Notes under the pieces: model-generated
Told to the model about the DNA's origin: nothing
Seen by the model: the letters and a program-made list of their open reading frames with translations, nothing else
Databases searched by the model: none
Made by a program: the position numbers and the translations under genes
Part shown: positions 36,873 through 45,602 of the stretch, piece by piece
Layout of the letters: each line of letters opens with the position of its first letter
Position numbering within the stretch: the stretch's first letter is position 1
From: Rhodoligotrophos sp. CJ14
GTDB lineage: Bacteria > Pseudomonadota > Alphaproteobacteria > Rhizobiales > Im1
Reading direction: 5' to 3'
Assembly (NCBI RefSeq): GCF_038811545.1
Contig: NZ_CP133319.1
Span: 2,571,516 to 2,635,515, forward strand
Length of the DNA stretch: 64,000 nt

Positions 36873-37664
36873 CTAACCGAGCCAGCGCTTGCGCCGGCGG
36901 TAATGCTTCACCTCTCGATAGCTCTTGCGCTCGCCCTCCATGGTGAGGCCGAGATAGAACTCACGCACATCTTCGTTCGTCTTGAGGTCGCTCGCTGCGC
37001 CCTCAAGCACAATGCGCCCATTCTCCATGACATATCCGTAATCGGCGATGTCGAGCGCCACCCGCGTGTTCTGCTCGACGATGAGCAGCGTCATCCCGGA
37101 TGCCTTGAGGCTGCGCAACAGAGCAAAGACCTCTTCCACCATGAGTGGCGCAAGACCGAGCGAGGGCTCGTCGATCATGATCAGCTTGGGGTTGGCCATC
37201 ATGGCCCGCCCGATCACCACCATCTGCTGCTCACCCCCGGAGAGATAGCCGGCGATCCGATTCTTGAGCGCCGCCAGCCGGCCAATCCGGTCGTAGACTT
37301 CCTCCAGCCTCTGGCGCACCGCGCGGCCAGACGGCTCCATATGGCCGCCCACCAGCAGGTTCTGCTCGGTCGTCAAATGCCGGAGCACCCGCCGACCCTC
37401 CATGATATGCACAAGCCCGCGCTTGACGATGTCGGCCGCATCGGCCCGTTCGATCCTCTCGCCCTCGAAACTGATGGTGCCGCCGGTCACATCCCCATCT
37501 TCCATGGTGATGACCCGGGAAATCGCCTTGAGCGTCGTGCTCTTGCCGGCGCCATTGCCGCCGAGCAGGGCCACGCACTGTCCCTGGCCAACGGTGAGCG
37601 AGATGCCCTTCACCGCGAGAATGACGTCACTATAGATGACTTCGACATTCGTGAGTTCAAGCAC
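36873..37664 (-). CDS. Branched-chain amino acid-type ABC transporter ATPase (LivF family), second importer
   Basis: The 263-residue ATPase has Walker A GGNGAGKSTTLKAIS, signature LSGGEQQMVVIGRAMM, Walker B LIMIDEPSLGLAP. It has a C-terminal extension of about 25 basic residues (YREVKHYRRRKRWLG) beyond usual LivF, a tail common in importers that travel with acyl-CoA synthetases. The start is GTG 37664 with GGAG upstream. A hairpin (37691-37714) separates it from the binding-protein gene. Confidence 0.92.
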   Translation of the reverse strand: MLELTNVEVIYSDVILAVKGISLTVGQGQCVALLGGNGAGKSTTLKAISRVITMEDGDVTGGTISFEGERIERADAADIVKRGLVHIMEGRRVLRHLTTEQNLLVGGHMEPSGRAVRQRLEEVYDRIGRLAALKNRIAGYLSGGEQQMVVIGRAMMANPKLIMIDEPSLGLAPLMVEEVFALLRSLKASGMTLLIVEQNTRVALDIADYGYVMENGRIVLEGAASDLKTNEDVREFYLGLTMEGERKSYREVKHYRRRKRWLG

Positions 37665-37690
37665 GGTCGGTCTCCAGCCCAGGCCAAGGT

Positions 37691-37714
37691 GGCGGGCCGC
37701 ATGAGCCGCCCGCC
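37691..37714 (-). terminator. Stem-loop between substrate-binding-protein and LivF genes
   Basis: GGCGGGC (37691-37697) and GCCCGCC (37708-37714) form a 7-base-pair GC stem with a 10-base loop in the 63-base gap after the binding-protein gene. No T-run follows. As in the first importer, it may protect the upstream message and lower ATPase expression. Confidence 0.55.
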
Positions 37715-37727
37715 GCTGTTTGGTGCC

Positions 37728-38957
37728 TCACCACTTGTTCAGGTCGGGAACCGGAACCTTCTCGGCCGCGATCACGTATTTGCCGTCCTCGATCGTGGCG
37801 ATGGTCGCCGTCAGGCCCGTGGGTGGGAATGGTGCCTCATTGGTGAATTTGAGGTCCGGCAGCACGCCAAAGGTTGCGGACGAGGGAATCGGGCTGTTGA
37901 GCATTGCCTGACGCACTGCCTCGCCGGTCACCTTATCGGCGCCGGCCTGCTTTGCCGCCGCCTCAATGGCGCGCAGCGCAACCAGCGTCTGTGCGAGCCC
38001 CATGACCGCCGACACGTTCCAGTCCGCCTGCAGCCCGTATTTGTCTTTGAGCATGTTGAAGAACTTGTGCGGCTCGGTCTCCGTATCGGTCGGAACTGCC
38101 ATGCCGTAGACTTCATAATCCCCATTGAGCTGAGAGAGATCGCCGATGGCGTCCGCCGAAGTCAACAGCCCGTTATGCGAGCTCATTAGGATCGGCACAT
38201 TCTTGCCGAGCGTCTGGAGCGCACGCTTTGCCGCCACCACGGCCGCCGTATTGGTCTGAATGACGAGCGCTTCCACACCGTTACGCACCAGGCGGTTGAT
38301 TTGCGTGGTCAGATCAGTCGGCTGGATCTCGGTGAACACCACCTCGACCACTTCGACCTTGTCCGGATTATCCTTCGCATATTTGGCGAGGCCGCTATGG
38401 ATATCGACATAGGCGGGCGCTGCTTCGGAGGAGATGATGCCCACCTTCAGCGGGCCGTCACCGCCCCGCTTCTCGCGCAGCCAGTTGCAGAATGCCGCCG
38501 ATTCATGGCTATAGGTCGGTCGGGGATTGAATACCCAGGGATCGGGCTTCCAGACATAGCCATAGCTGGCGGTCGCCATGATCATCGGCACCTTGTCGCC
38601 AGGCAAGCGGTTCTGCAGGGCGGCAACGTCGGGGCCACCGACGCCCAGCACAACGACGGGGTTGATCTCGGCCTTGATCCCCGGCCACAGGCTTGCGACC
38701 TGGGCCACATCATAGCGATGGTCATAATCCTTGATGTTGATTTGGACGCCCAGATCCTTGCCCACTTCGGCATTCCACCATTGGATGGCCGCCGAACGGG
38801 TATTGGTCCAGTCCTTCATGATGTCGGCATAGGGGCCGGTGAAATCTGCCATGCCGGCAACATTGTAGGTGGTCTGAGCCTGCGCCGACCAGATCGATGA
38901 AAAGAGGCCGGCTGCAGCGACGGCCGCGGCGGCCGTTATTCGTAAGCTGTGCTTCAT
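37728..38957 (-). CDS. Branched-chain amino acid-type ABC transporter substrate-binding protein, second importer
   Basis: This 409-residue periplasmic protein has a signal peptide (AAAAVAAAGLFSSIWSAQAQ, cleavage near residue 27). The mature start is TYNVAGMADFTGPYADIMKD, and WWNAEVGKDLGVQINIKDYD matches the Peripla_BP_6 group that serves importers linked to CoA ligases. The ligand may be a carboxylic acid rather than an amino acid, judging from the neighbouring acyl-CoA synthetase. Confidence 0.9.
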   Translation of the reverse strand: MKHSLRITAAAAVAAAGLFSSIWSAQAQTTYNVAGMADFTGPYADIMKDWTNTRSAAIQWWNAEVGKDLGVQINIKDYDHRYDVAQVASLWPGIKAEINPVVVLGVGGPDVAALQNRLPGDKVPMIMATASYGYVWKPDPWVFNPRPTYSHESAAFCNWLREKRGGDGPLKVGIISSEAAPAYVDIHSGLAKYAKDNPDKVEVVEVVFTEIQPTDLTTQINRLVRNGVEALVIQTNTAAVVAAKRALQTLGKNVPILMSSHNGLLTSADAIGDLSQLNGDYEVYGMAVPTDTETEPHKFFNMLKDKYGLQADWNVSAVMGLAQTLVALRAIEAAAKQAGADKVTGEAVRQAMLNSPIPSSATFGVLPDLKFTNEAPFPPTGLTATIATIEDGKYVIAAEKVPVPDLNKW

Positions 38958-39012
38958 TCGCGTTTCTTCCTCCCGTATCCACCCTTGTTGCAGGTACTGT
39001 TCTTGAAGGCCG

Positions 39013-40065
39013 CTAATAGGGGAACGGCCACAGCCGGTATGAGCGCTTGATGATCGACCAGCGGTGCATGAGGCCGCGCGGCTCGAAAATGAGGAAGGCC
39101 GCGATCACACCCCCGAGGAAGATGTTCATGGTGGCGAAGACGAGCTCACCACCAAGCGCCGGAAAGATCTGCACAAGATTGGGGCCGAGGGTGACCAACG
39201 TCTCCTGGGCCGCCTTGATCACCACGACCCCGACCAGCGCCCCGACGATCGAGCCCATACCGCCTACGATGATCATGGCGATGAACCAGATCGAGTGAAA
39301 CAGGGTGAACTGGTCAACCGCCACGAAGCGCACGTAATAGGCCCAGAGCGCGCCACCGACGCCCGCGTAGAAGGCACCGATGAGGAACGCGACCGCCTTG
39401 GTCTTCACCACATTGATGCCCATCATGCCCGAGGCCACGTCGTCATCGCGCACCGCCACGAAGGCGCGCCCATGCCAGCCCCGCACGATGCCGAAGGCGC
39501 CATAGGTCATGATGATCGCCACCACCAGGCAGAGGTAATAGAGCGAGCGGTCCGTATCGAACACGAAGCCGAACAGTTGCGCCGGTTGGAGCGAGATGCC
39601 ATTGGAGCCGCCGACCCAGCTGGTCGGCAGGTTCAGCACGAGGAAATGGAACAGGCTCTGCGCGGCAATCGTGGTCAGCGCGAGATAGAAGCCTTTGATG
39701 CGGAGCGCCGACAGGCCGAAAATGAAGCCGAACAAGGCGGAAGAAGCACCACCCAGGGGAATGGCGAGCCAGAAGGGCAGGCCCAGCTTGGAGGCTAGAA
39801 TGCCGGTCGTATAGGCCCCAACCCCCATGAAGGCCGCCTGGCCGAGATTGATCTGCCCTGCATAGCCCGTATTGATCTGGAGACCGATCACCACCACCGC
39901 GGTGATCAGCATCACATTGGCAACCGCCACGACCCGCGGGCCCACCAGATAGGGCAAGGCGAACAGCAGCACGAGGAACAGGGCGAGCGCGATCCACTGC
40001 CCGCGCGTGCGGATGAGCGCCTCGTCGCGCGCGAAACTGGTGGCAAAGACGCCGGCGGGATCCAT
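39013..40065 (-). CDS. Branched-chain amino acid-type ABC transporter permease (LivM family), second importer
   Basis: The 350-residue membrane protein has LivM motifs LQINTGYAGQINLGQAAFMG, GWHGRAFVAVRDDDVASGMM (ATPase-contact loop) and IVGGMGSIVGALVGVVV. It is preceded one base away by the LivH gene, with which it forms the translocation channel. Confidence 0.93.
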   Translation of the reverse strand: MDPAGVFATSFARDEALIRTRGQWIALALFLVLLFALPYLVGPRVVAVANVMLITAVVVIGLQINTGYAGQINLGQAAFMGVGAYTTGILASKLGLPFWLAIPLGGASSALFGFIFGLSALRIKGFYLALTTIAAQSLFHFLVLNLPTSWVGGSNGISLQPAQLFGFVFDTDRSLYYLCLVVAIIMTYGAFGIVRGWHGRAFVAVRDDDVASGMMGINVVKTKAVAFLIGAFYAGVGGALWAYYVRFVAVDQFTLFHSIWFIAMIIVGGMGSIVGALVGVVVIKAAQETLVTLGPNLVQIFPALGGELVFATMNIFLGGVIAAFLIFEPRGLMHRWSIIKRSYRLWPFPY

Positions 40066-40066
40066 T

Positions 40067-40954
40067 TCAAACCCTTTCGATCGTCTTCCAGCCGAACATG
40101 CCCGTCGGCCGGATGAACAGAATGGCGAGCATGATCACGAAGGGCACCACCGTGCCGAAGGACGCGCCGATGACCGGGTCCACATAGGCGGTCACCAGGC
40201 CCTGAATGATCCCGACGATGATGCCGGCCAGCAGCACGCCGGCGATGGACTCGAACCCGGCGAGCAGAGCGACCGGCAGAGCGGTCATGCCGATCTCGGA
40301 AGCAAGGAAGTTCAGCGACTTGCCGCTGAGATAGATCACAGCTCCAAGCGTCGAGAGCAACGCCCCAAGGATCCAGGCGAAGGCGATCGATCGCTTGACG
40401 GAGATGCCGAGCGAGACCGCCACCTGATGGTCCTCGGCAACCGCGGTCATGCGAAGGCCGGTCCGGGTCCTGTTGAAGAAATAGGAGAGCCCCAGCCCGA
40501 CAATGACGGTGATGATGCCGCCGATCGCGAGGGCCCGCGGAATGAGCACATCGCCGATGAAGATCGGCTGCAGCGGAAACACGATCGGGAAGGGCCGCAC
40601 CTGGGGTCCGAACAAGACCAGGATGAGGCCGCGCATGAGAATGAGGAGACCGATGGTCACCATGACCATGGCGAAGACCGACTCACCCACCAGCCGGGAG
40701 AAGAAAATCCGCTCGATCAGCAGGCCGAAAGCCGCGGCGGCGAGGAAGGCCAGAGGAATGCCGATCCACATCGGCAGGCCGATATCGACGATCATCCACC
40801 AGACGATGAATCCGCCGAAGACGACGAGCTCGCCTTGCGCGAAATTGAAGACCTTCGAGGCGCGGTAGATGACCACGAATCCCATGGCGATGAGCGCGTA
40901 AAGCAGCCCGACCAATGCGCCGGTGATCAGATAGGTGAGGAAATCGACCATCAT
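40067..40954 (-). CDS. Branched-chain amino acid-type ABC transporter permease (LivH family), second importer
   Basis: The 295-residue membrane protein has FLTYLITGALVGLLYALIAM, SKVFNFAQGELVVFGGF, the contact loop RMTAVAEDHQVAVSLGISV and LLAGFESIAGVLLAGIIVG. The ATG at 40954 overlaps the acyl-CoA synthetase stop, so transport and activation genes are translationally linked. Confidence 0.93.
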   Translation of the reverse strand: MMVDFLTYLITGALVGLLYALIAMGFVVIYRASKVFNFAQGELVVFGGFIVWWMIVDIGLPMWIGIPLAFLAAAAFGLLIERIFFSRLVGESVFAMVMVTIGLLILMRGLILVLFGPQVRPFPIVFPLQPIFIGDVLIPRALAIGGIITVIVGLGLSYFFNRTRTGLRMTAVAEDHQVAVSLGISVKRSIAFAWILGALLSTLGAVIYLSGKSLNFLASEIGMTALPVALLAGFESIAGVLLAGIIVGIIQGLVTAYVDPVIGASFGTVVPFVIMLAILFIRPTGMFGWKTIERV

Positions 40955-42915
40955 TCGGCAGCTTCCGTGGCAAGAGGCGCGCGGGCGCGGGTTGCGTCTT
41001 CATCCACATCGTGAATGGCAACGCTCGCAACCAAGGTGCTGCGCCGCCCGTCTTGATAGGTTACGGGGACCTCGATGCGCACGCTCGGCGCCCCGCTATA
41101 GATGCCATCGATCAGCGTCTTATAGCGCTGCTCCAAGAACTCGCGCCTCAGCTTGCGCGTGCGCGTGAGCTCGCCCTCGTCCGGATCGAGCTCCTTGGGG
41201 AAATTGGCGAAACGCCGGACCCGAGAGCTTTCGGGCAGGAACTGATTGACCCGCTTGATCTCATCGCGGATGAGCGCGGCCACTTCCGGCTTCTGTGAAA
41301 GATCGGTGAAGGTGGAAAAGCCGATATTGCGGTCTTCTGCCCAACGCGAGACCACGCCCATGTCGATATTGATCAGCGCTCCAATGAAATCGCGCGTCTC
41401 ATCGCCGAGCGTCATGATGTCCTTGATGAACGGACTGAAGCGCAGCCGCGTCTCGATGAACTGTGGCGGGAAGCTCTCGCCCGAGCGCAGTTTGCGCAGA
41501 TCATCGACGCGCTCGAGGAAGACGAGCTCGCCACTGTCGGTTTGCGAAACCGCATCCCCCGTCTGATACCAGCCATCGACCATCCGCTCGGCCGACTTCT
41601 CCGGCAGCCGGTAATAGCCTTGGAAGAAGCTGCCGCCGCGCAGCAAAAGCTCGCCGCGCTCGGAGACCTTCCAGCTCAGGGCCTCGCCCGCCTCGGGATG
41701 GGATGTGAGCCAATGGCCGACCGTTTCGAGATTATAGCGCTCGCCCTGATGAATGGTGACGATGCCCATCTCGGTCGTGCCGTAGAGATTGCGCAGGGGC
41801 ACACCGATCGCGTGGAACAGGCGGAACACATCCGGCGCCATGGTCGAACCGCCGCTGAGCGCGACCTTCGCCCGCGTCAGCCCCAGCTTGTCGCGCAAGG
41901 GCCTGAGCACGAGCATCTCCGCCAGGGGAAATGCGAGCTTGGCGCTCAGCGGGACGGGCTTTCCTTCAAGGCGCGCGACATTCACCTGGCGGCCGACCTC
42001 CACCCCCCAATGATAGAGCTTGCGCCGGATGGGCCCGGCATCGAGCATCCGCGCCTGCAGAGTGGCTGCAAGACTCTCCCATTGCCTCGGTGCGAAGACC
42101 AGGGCCTCCACCGCCAGCTCGCGAATATTGTTCAGAACCTCTTCCGGGGATTCCGGGAAATTCACCACCATCGGCAGCACGAGCCCCAGCGTGATCCCGA
42201 AAACCTGCTCCGTCGCCCAGGCCGGCGCAATATAGGTGAGGTATTCCGTGCCGGGTTGGAGGCCTGCGCCGGTGATGATCCGATAGGCGTTGTCGACGAG
42301 ATAGCGGTGGGTGAGGATCACGCCCTTGGGCTTGCCGGTCGTGCCCGAGGTATAGGACAGCACCGCGATATCATCGACCCGGCCCGCATCCACCAATGAC
42401 TGGAACAGGTCAGGCTTTGCCACATGGGCGGATTTGCCTTCGGCCTCAAGGGCTTCAAAGGTCATCAGGCCCTTGTCCCGATAGGACCACATGCCGGTAT
42501 CATCCCAATAGATGATCCGGCGCAGGGCTGGCACGCGCGGCAGCACCGCGAGCCCCTTATCCACCTGCTCCTGATCCTGGGCGATAAGATAGACCGCCTC
42601 GCTGTCATTCAGGAGGTAATCGATTTCATCGGCGGTCAGGTCGGGATAAAGGCAGACCACCTTGCCGCCGGCTGCCAGGGCCGCGAACTCGGTCCAGAAG
42701 GCCTCGGGCTCGTTCTCGCCGAGAATGGCAACGGTTTCCCCTCGCTTGAGGCCGATCGCATTCAGCCCGAGCGCCACGTTGCGCACATGCGCCAGCACGT
42801 CTGCGAATGAATATTCCCGCCAAATGCCCCGATACTTATGGCGCTCGACCAGCCGGCCGGGATCAGCGATAGCCTTGTCCACGAGAAGCTGCGGCAAGGT
42901 GCGCATGGGGAGCAT
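40951..42915 (-). CDS. Long-chain acyl-CoA synthetase (AMP-binding), embedded in importer operon
   Basis: The 654-residue ANL enzyme has the AMP-binding P-loop LSYTSGTTGKPKGVILTHRY, LYGTTEMG adenine motif, the hinge YYRLPEKSAERMVDGWYQTGD and a late Lys-bearing C-terminal domain. It activates a carboxylate to its CoA thioester with ATP. Its place between LivG and LivH genes, overlapping both by 1-4 bases, suggests the imported acid is activated on entry. A C-terminal insert of about 60 residues (TLIDGIYSGAPSVRIEVPVT) is characteristic of this importer-associated group. Confidence 0.92.
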   Translation of the reverse strand: MLPMRTLPQLLVDKAIADPGRLVERHKYRGIWREYSFADVLAHVRNVALGLNAIGLKRGETVAILGENEPEAFWTEFAALAAGGKVVCLYPDLTADEIDYLLNDSEAVYLIAQDQEQVDKGLAVLPRVPALRRIIYWDDTGMWSYRDKGLMTFEALEAEGKSAHVAKPDLFQSLVDAGRVDDIAVLSYTSGTTGKPKGVILTHRYLVDNAYRIITGAGLQPGTEYLTYIAPAWATEQVFGITLGLVLPMVVNFPESPEEVLNNIRELAVEALVFAPRQWESLAATLQARMLDAGPIRRKLYHWGVEVGRQVNVARLEGKPVPLSAKLAFPLAEMLVLRPLRDKLGLTRAKVALSGGSTMAPDVFRLFHAIGVPLRNLYGTTEMGIVTIHQGERYNLETVGHWLTSHPEAGEALSWKVSERGELLLRGGSFFQGYYRLPEKSAERMVDGWYQTGDAVSQTDSGELVFLERVDDLRKLRSGESFPPQFIETRLRFSPFIKDIMTLGDETRDFIGALINIDMGVVSRWAEDRNIGFSTFTDLSQKPEVAALIRDEIKRVNQFLPESSRVRRFANFPKELDPDEGELTRTRKLRREFLEQRYKTLIDGIYSGAPSVRIEVPVTYQDGRRSTLVASVAIHDVDEDATRARAPLATEAAE

Positions 42916-43799
42916 CAGCGCGTCTCCTCGCCCAGATAGGCCTTCAGCACCGCCGGATCGCGCTGAACCTCGGCTGGCGTCCCCTCCGCGATCTTCTTGC
43001 CGAAATCGAGCACCGCGATCCGGTCCGCCAGATCCATGACCACGCCCATATCGTGCTCGACCAGCACCACCGGGATCTTGCGGGCCTCGCGCACGTCAAG
43101 GATGAACCGTGCGAGGTCTTCCTTCTCCTCGGTGTTCATGCCCGCCATCGGCTCGTCCATGAGCAGGATCTTCGGCTCCTGCGCGAGCGCACGGCCCAGA
43201 TCCACCCGCTTGCGCAAGCCATATCCGAGGCTGCCGACAGGCTGATGCCGGATGGATTCGATTTCGAGGAACTCGATGATCTCCTCCACCACCTCGCGGT
43301 GGCGGATCTCTTCCTCCTTCGCCCAGCCCACATGCAGGAAAGCTTGCAGAACAGAGGTCTTCATATGGATGTGCCGGCCGACCTTGATATTGTCGATAAC
43401 GGACATGCCGGAGAAGATATGCGTGCCCTGAAAGGTCCGCGCGAGCCCGGAGCGGGCAATGCTATGCACGCTCTTGCCCGCGAAGCTCTCGCCCGCGAAG
43501 CTCTCGCCCGCGAAATGGATCGTGCCCTGCTGTGGCCGATAAAAACCGCTCAGGCAGTTCATCAGGGAGGTCTTGCCGGCGCCATTCGGCCCGATGACCG
43601 CAACCAGCTCATCCCGCCCAATCGCAATCGACACATTGTCGAGCGCCACGATGCCACCGAAGCGCAGCGTTATTGCATCAGCCCGCAGGAGGGGAGAGCG
43701 GTCTTCCTCAACACGCGCCAAGCGTGGGGAAGCACTCGGCATTTTTTCGGCCGCAACATCACGCGCGGCCTGCCGGCCGCTGATCGCAGCGCTTTCCAT
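42915..43799 (-). CDS. Branched-chain amino acid-type ABC transporter ATPase (LivG family), second importer
   Basis: A 294-residue ATPase with an N-terminal extension of about 35 residues, Walker [36 protein letters not shown] signature and Walker B ILLMDEPMAGMN. The segment before LARTFQG carries a triplicated FAGES/FAGKS pentapeptide made by a 15-base tandem repeat (43470-43514). ATG 43799 has GGGAGGA 5 bases upstream; GTG 43811 is an alternative. It is the first gene of the operon running to at least 36873. Confidence 0.92.
   Translation of the reverse strand: MESAAISGRQAARDVAAEKMPSASPRLARVEEDRSPLLRADAITLRFGGIVALDNVSIAIGRDELVAVIGPNGAGKTSLMNCLSGFYRPQQGTIHFAGESFAGESFAGKSVHSIARSGLARTFQGTHIFSGMSVIDNIKVGRHIHMKTSVLQAFLHVGWAKEEEIRHREVVEEIIEFLEIESIRHQPVGSLGYGLRKRVDLGRALAQEPKILLMDEPMAGMNTEEKEDLARFILDVREARKIPVVLVEHDMGVVMDLADRIAVLDFGKKIAEGTPAEVQRDPAVLKAYLGEETR
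43470..43514. repeat. In-frame 15-bp tandem triplication inside LivG gene
   Basis: Three consecutive copies of GCTCTCGCCCGCGAA (one T/C mismatch in the first copy at 43475) encode FAGES, FAGES, FAGKS on the minus strand. The frame is intact. The repeat adds about 10 residues to a surface loop of the ATPase helical region. Confidence 0.95.
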
Positions 43800-43877
43800 G
43801 TTTCCTCCCACCAGACCCCGGGATCTTCGCTGAACGAGATCCTCTTTTCCCTATGAGCAGTGGTGTCTCATTGACCT

Positions 43878-43906
43878 ATTAGAAGCAGGTTTTACTCGGT
43901 AGTCAA
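43878..43906 (-). promoter_or_regulatory. Sigma70-type promoter of the LivG / acyl-CoA synthetase operon
   Basis: On the minus strand TTGACT (-35, bases 43901-43906) and TCTAAT (-10, bases 43878-43883) are separated by exactly 17 bases; both match 5 of 6 consensus positions. The promoter lies about 80 bases before ATG 43799, and its -35 box overlaps the operator-like site 43891-43908. Confidence 0.65.
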
Positions 43907-43908
43907 AT
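43891..43908. promoter_or_regulatory. Candidate TetR operator A (importer operon)
   Basis: On the minus strand ATTTGACTACCGAGTAAA shares ATTTGACT, then CG, GT and A at the same spacing, with the site at 47633-47650 in front of the CoA-transferase gene. It is an imperfect palindrome (TTnACT...AGTnAA) and overlaps the -35 box. The local TetR protein (44859-45539) is the obvious candidate binder. Confidence 0.45.
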
Positions 43909-44051
43909 CCATAGTTGCTTAGCAAGACAGAGATTTGCCGTTACGTCACCTTTCTCGCCAGGAAGGCACAGTTTTGAACGAAACGTGATCCCACATGACC
44001 CAATTGACGCATCATAAATTCTGGTGGGCAGAGCCAGACGGGAGGAGTCCG

Positions 44052-44858
44052 GTGCGGATCTTGAATGTCTTTGCTATGACCGTCGGCCTCATCGCCGGCT
44101 TGTGTTTCACCGCAGCAGACGCGCAGCCGGTGAGCAGCTGCCTTGCAGTTGCCGACAGATCTCTTCCCATTCGGACCATTGCGCTTAAGGCCGCGTCCTT
44201 GGCGCAGGATGAGGTGAGAATCACCTTCACCGGTCATGCGACCTTCCTCATTGAAAGCGCCGGTGGCGTGGTGGTCGCCACCGACTATGCCGGCTATCTC
44301 CCCGATGGCGTCATCCCGACGGTTGCGACCATGAACCGTGCCCATCGGACCCATTATACCGATACGCCCTCACCGGAGATCGCCCATATCCTGCGCGGCT
44401 GGAGCATCGATGGCACACCCGCGCGCCATCACGTGACAGTGGGCGATATGGTGATCCGCAATGTCACCACCGATATTCGCGATTGGTCCGGCGGCCGCAT
44501 TCCCGACGGCAATTCGATTTTCATCTTCGAAGTGGGTGGGCTGTGCATTGGCCATCTCGGACACCTTCATCACACGCTGGGCCCCGATCGCATCGCACAG
44601 ATTGGCCGGCTTGACGTGGTCATGGTGCCGGTTGACGGCTCCTATACGATGGACCAGGCCTCCATGGTCGAGGTGCTCAGGGCCCTGCGAGCCCAGCTTG
44701 TCATACCGATGCATTATTTTGGCCCGGATACGCTTGCGCGGTTCCTCGGCCAGATGAAGGGTGAATTCGCGGTCGAGACCAGCGCGAGCCCTACGGTGGT
44801 TGTCTCGATGAAGAGCTTGCCGGATGAACCGACTGTCCTCGTTCTGCCCGGCCATTGA
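44052..44858 (+). CDS. Exported metallo-beta-lactamase-fold protein with altered metal motif
   Basis: This protein of about 268 residues has a signal peptide (hydrophobic run ending FTAADAQ) and an MBL-fold layout like UlaG/Lactamase_B_3: ITFTGHATFLIESAGG, a central loop, IGHLGHLHH and VIPMHYFGPDT. The usual HxHxDH metal loop is replaced by AHRTHYTD, so metal binding may differ. GTG 44052 is chosen because GGGAGGAG lies just upstream and it begins the signal peptide; an earlier ATG at 43995 is in frame. Its stop abuts the TetR stop with no gap. Confidence 0.75.
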   Translation: MRILNVFAMTVGLIAGLCFTAADAQPVSSCLAVADRSLPIRTIALKAASLAQDEVRITFTGHATFLIESAGGVVVATDYAGYLPDGVIPTVATMNRAHRTHYTDTPSPEIAHILRGWSIDGTPARHHVTVGDMVIRNVTTDIRDWSGGRIPDGNSIFIFEVGGLCIGHLGHLHHTLGPDRIAQIGRLDVVMVPVDGSYTMDQASMVEVLRALRAQLVIPMHYFGPDTLARFLGQMKGEFAVETSASPTVVVSMKSLPDEPTVLVLPGH

Positions 44859-45539
44859 TTATTCGGCGCGGATGCCCTTTTCCAAAAGGTCGGAGAAGGC
44901 CGCCGCCAGCGCTTCGCCCGAATGCTCGCCCTGGGGCTGAAACCACCTGGTCAGCCAGTTTGCTGCACCCATGAAGAAGAAGACGGTCAGCTTGGGGTCG
45001 ACCTGCCGCAGGCTACCATCGGCAACCCCCTCCCCGATCAGCTGGCGGAAGCGCTGATCGAACTCGTCACGCCGCTTCACCACCCGCTCCCGGTTATCTG
45101 CCTCCAGCGCATTCACCTCGGAGAGCACCGCGCAGGACCCGATCTCGCTGGTGAGAAGCTCGAGGTAACGGCGCGCCAGCAGTACGACCTTTTCGCGACC
45201 GGTCCGGCCATTCTCCAGCGCATAGGCCAGCGCCTGATCCCCGAAATCCAGGGCCATCATATGGCACTCGTACAGGATCTCCTGCTTGTTGGAGACATAG
45301 TAGTAAAGCGCCGCCTTGGTCACCCCCAGCGTCCGCGCGACATCCACCAATGAGGTCTGGTGGTAGCCTCGCGCGCTGAACGCTCGCGCCGCCTCGCGCA
45401 GCAAGGCCGTGCGCTTCAGCGCGAATTGCTCGTCCCGGCTCAGGACGACGTTTTTCCAGGCACCGCTGTGCCGGCCGCGACGTGATGCCAGCGGCTGCCC
45501 TTCCCGCTTGAGACCGACGGTTTTCCTTCGCGTGGTCAT
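44859..45539 (-). CDS. TetR family transcriptional regulator
   Basis: The 226-residue protein has a basic N-terminal extension of about 40 residues, then the TetR helix-turn-helix (ALLREAARAFSARGYHQTSL, VARTLGVTKAALYYYVSNKQ) and a helical ligand domain with a TetR_C-type end FFMGAANWLTRWF. It resembles regulators of acyl-CoA catabolic genes. It lies between the importer/CoA-ligase operon and the beta-oxidation genes. The 10-base string ACTCACGGGT upstream of its ATG also occurs in the 47633-47650 site. Confidence 0.9.
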   Translation of the reverse strand: MTTRRKTVGLKREGQPLASRRGRHSGAWKNVVLSRDEQFALKRTALLREAARAFSARGYHQTSLVDVARTLGVTKAALYYYVSNKQEILYECHMMALDFGDQALAYALENGRTGREKVVLLARRYLELLTSEIGSCAVLSEVNALEADNRERVVKRRDEFDQRFRQLIGEGVADGSLRQVDPKLTVFFFMGAANWLTRWFQPQGEHSGEALAAAFSDLLEKGIRAE

Positions 45540-45542
45540 CGC

Positions 45543-45552
45543 ACCCGTGAGT
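45543..45552 (-). promoter_or_regulatory. Partial match to candidate TetR operator, upstream of the tetR gene
   Basis: Read on the minus strand these bases are ACTCACGGGT, identical to the core of site 47633-47650. They lie a few bases before the TetR ATG, where binding would block translation start or transcription. The outer half-site is not conserved, so this is weak evidence for autoregulation. Confidence 0.3.
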
Positions 45553-45602
45553 TTCGTTGCGCGGGATCATGGTGCCCGGCGATCTGCATTTTGCCACAGC
45601 CT

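Noticed and set aside
36858-38189. Open frame of about 443 codons on the plus strand across the LivF and binding-protein genes
   Set aside because: It spans two well-supported minus-strand genes and their hairpin gap and has no recognisable motif.
43470-43514. Short repeats as a CRISPR-like array
   Set aside because: The units are contiguous without spacers and keep the LivG reading frame; there are no cas genes.
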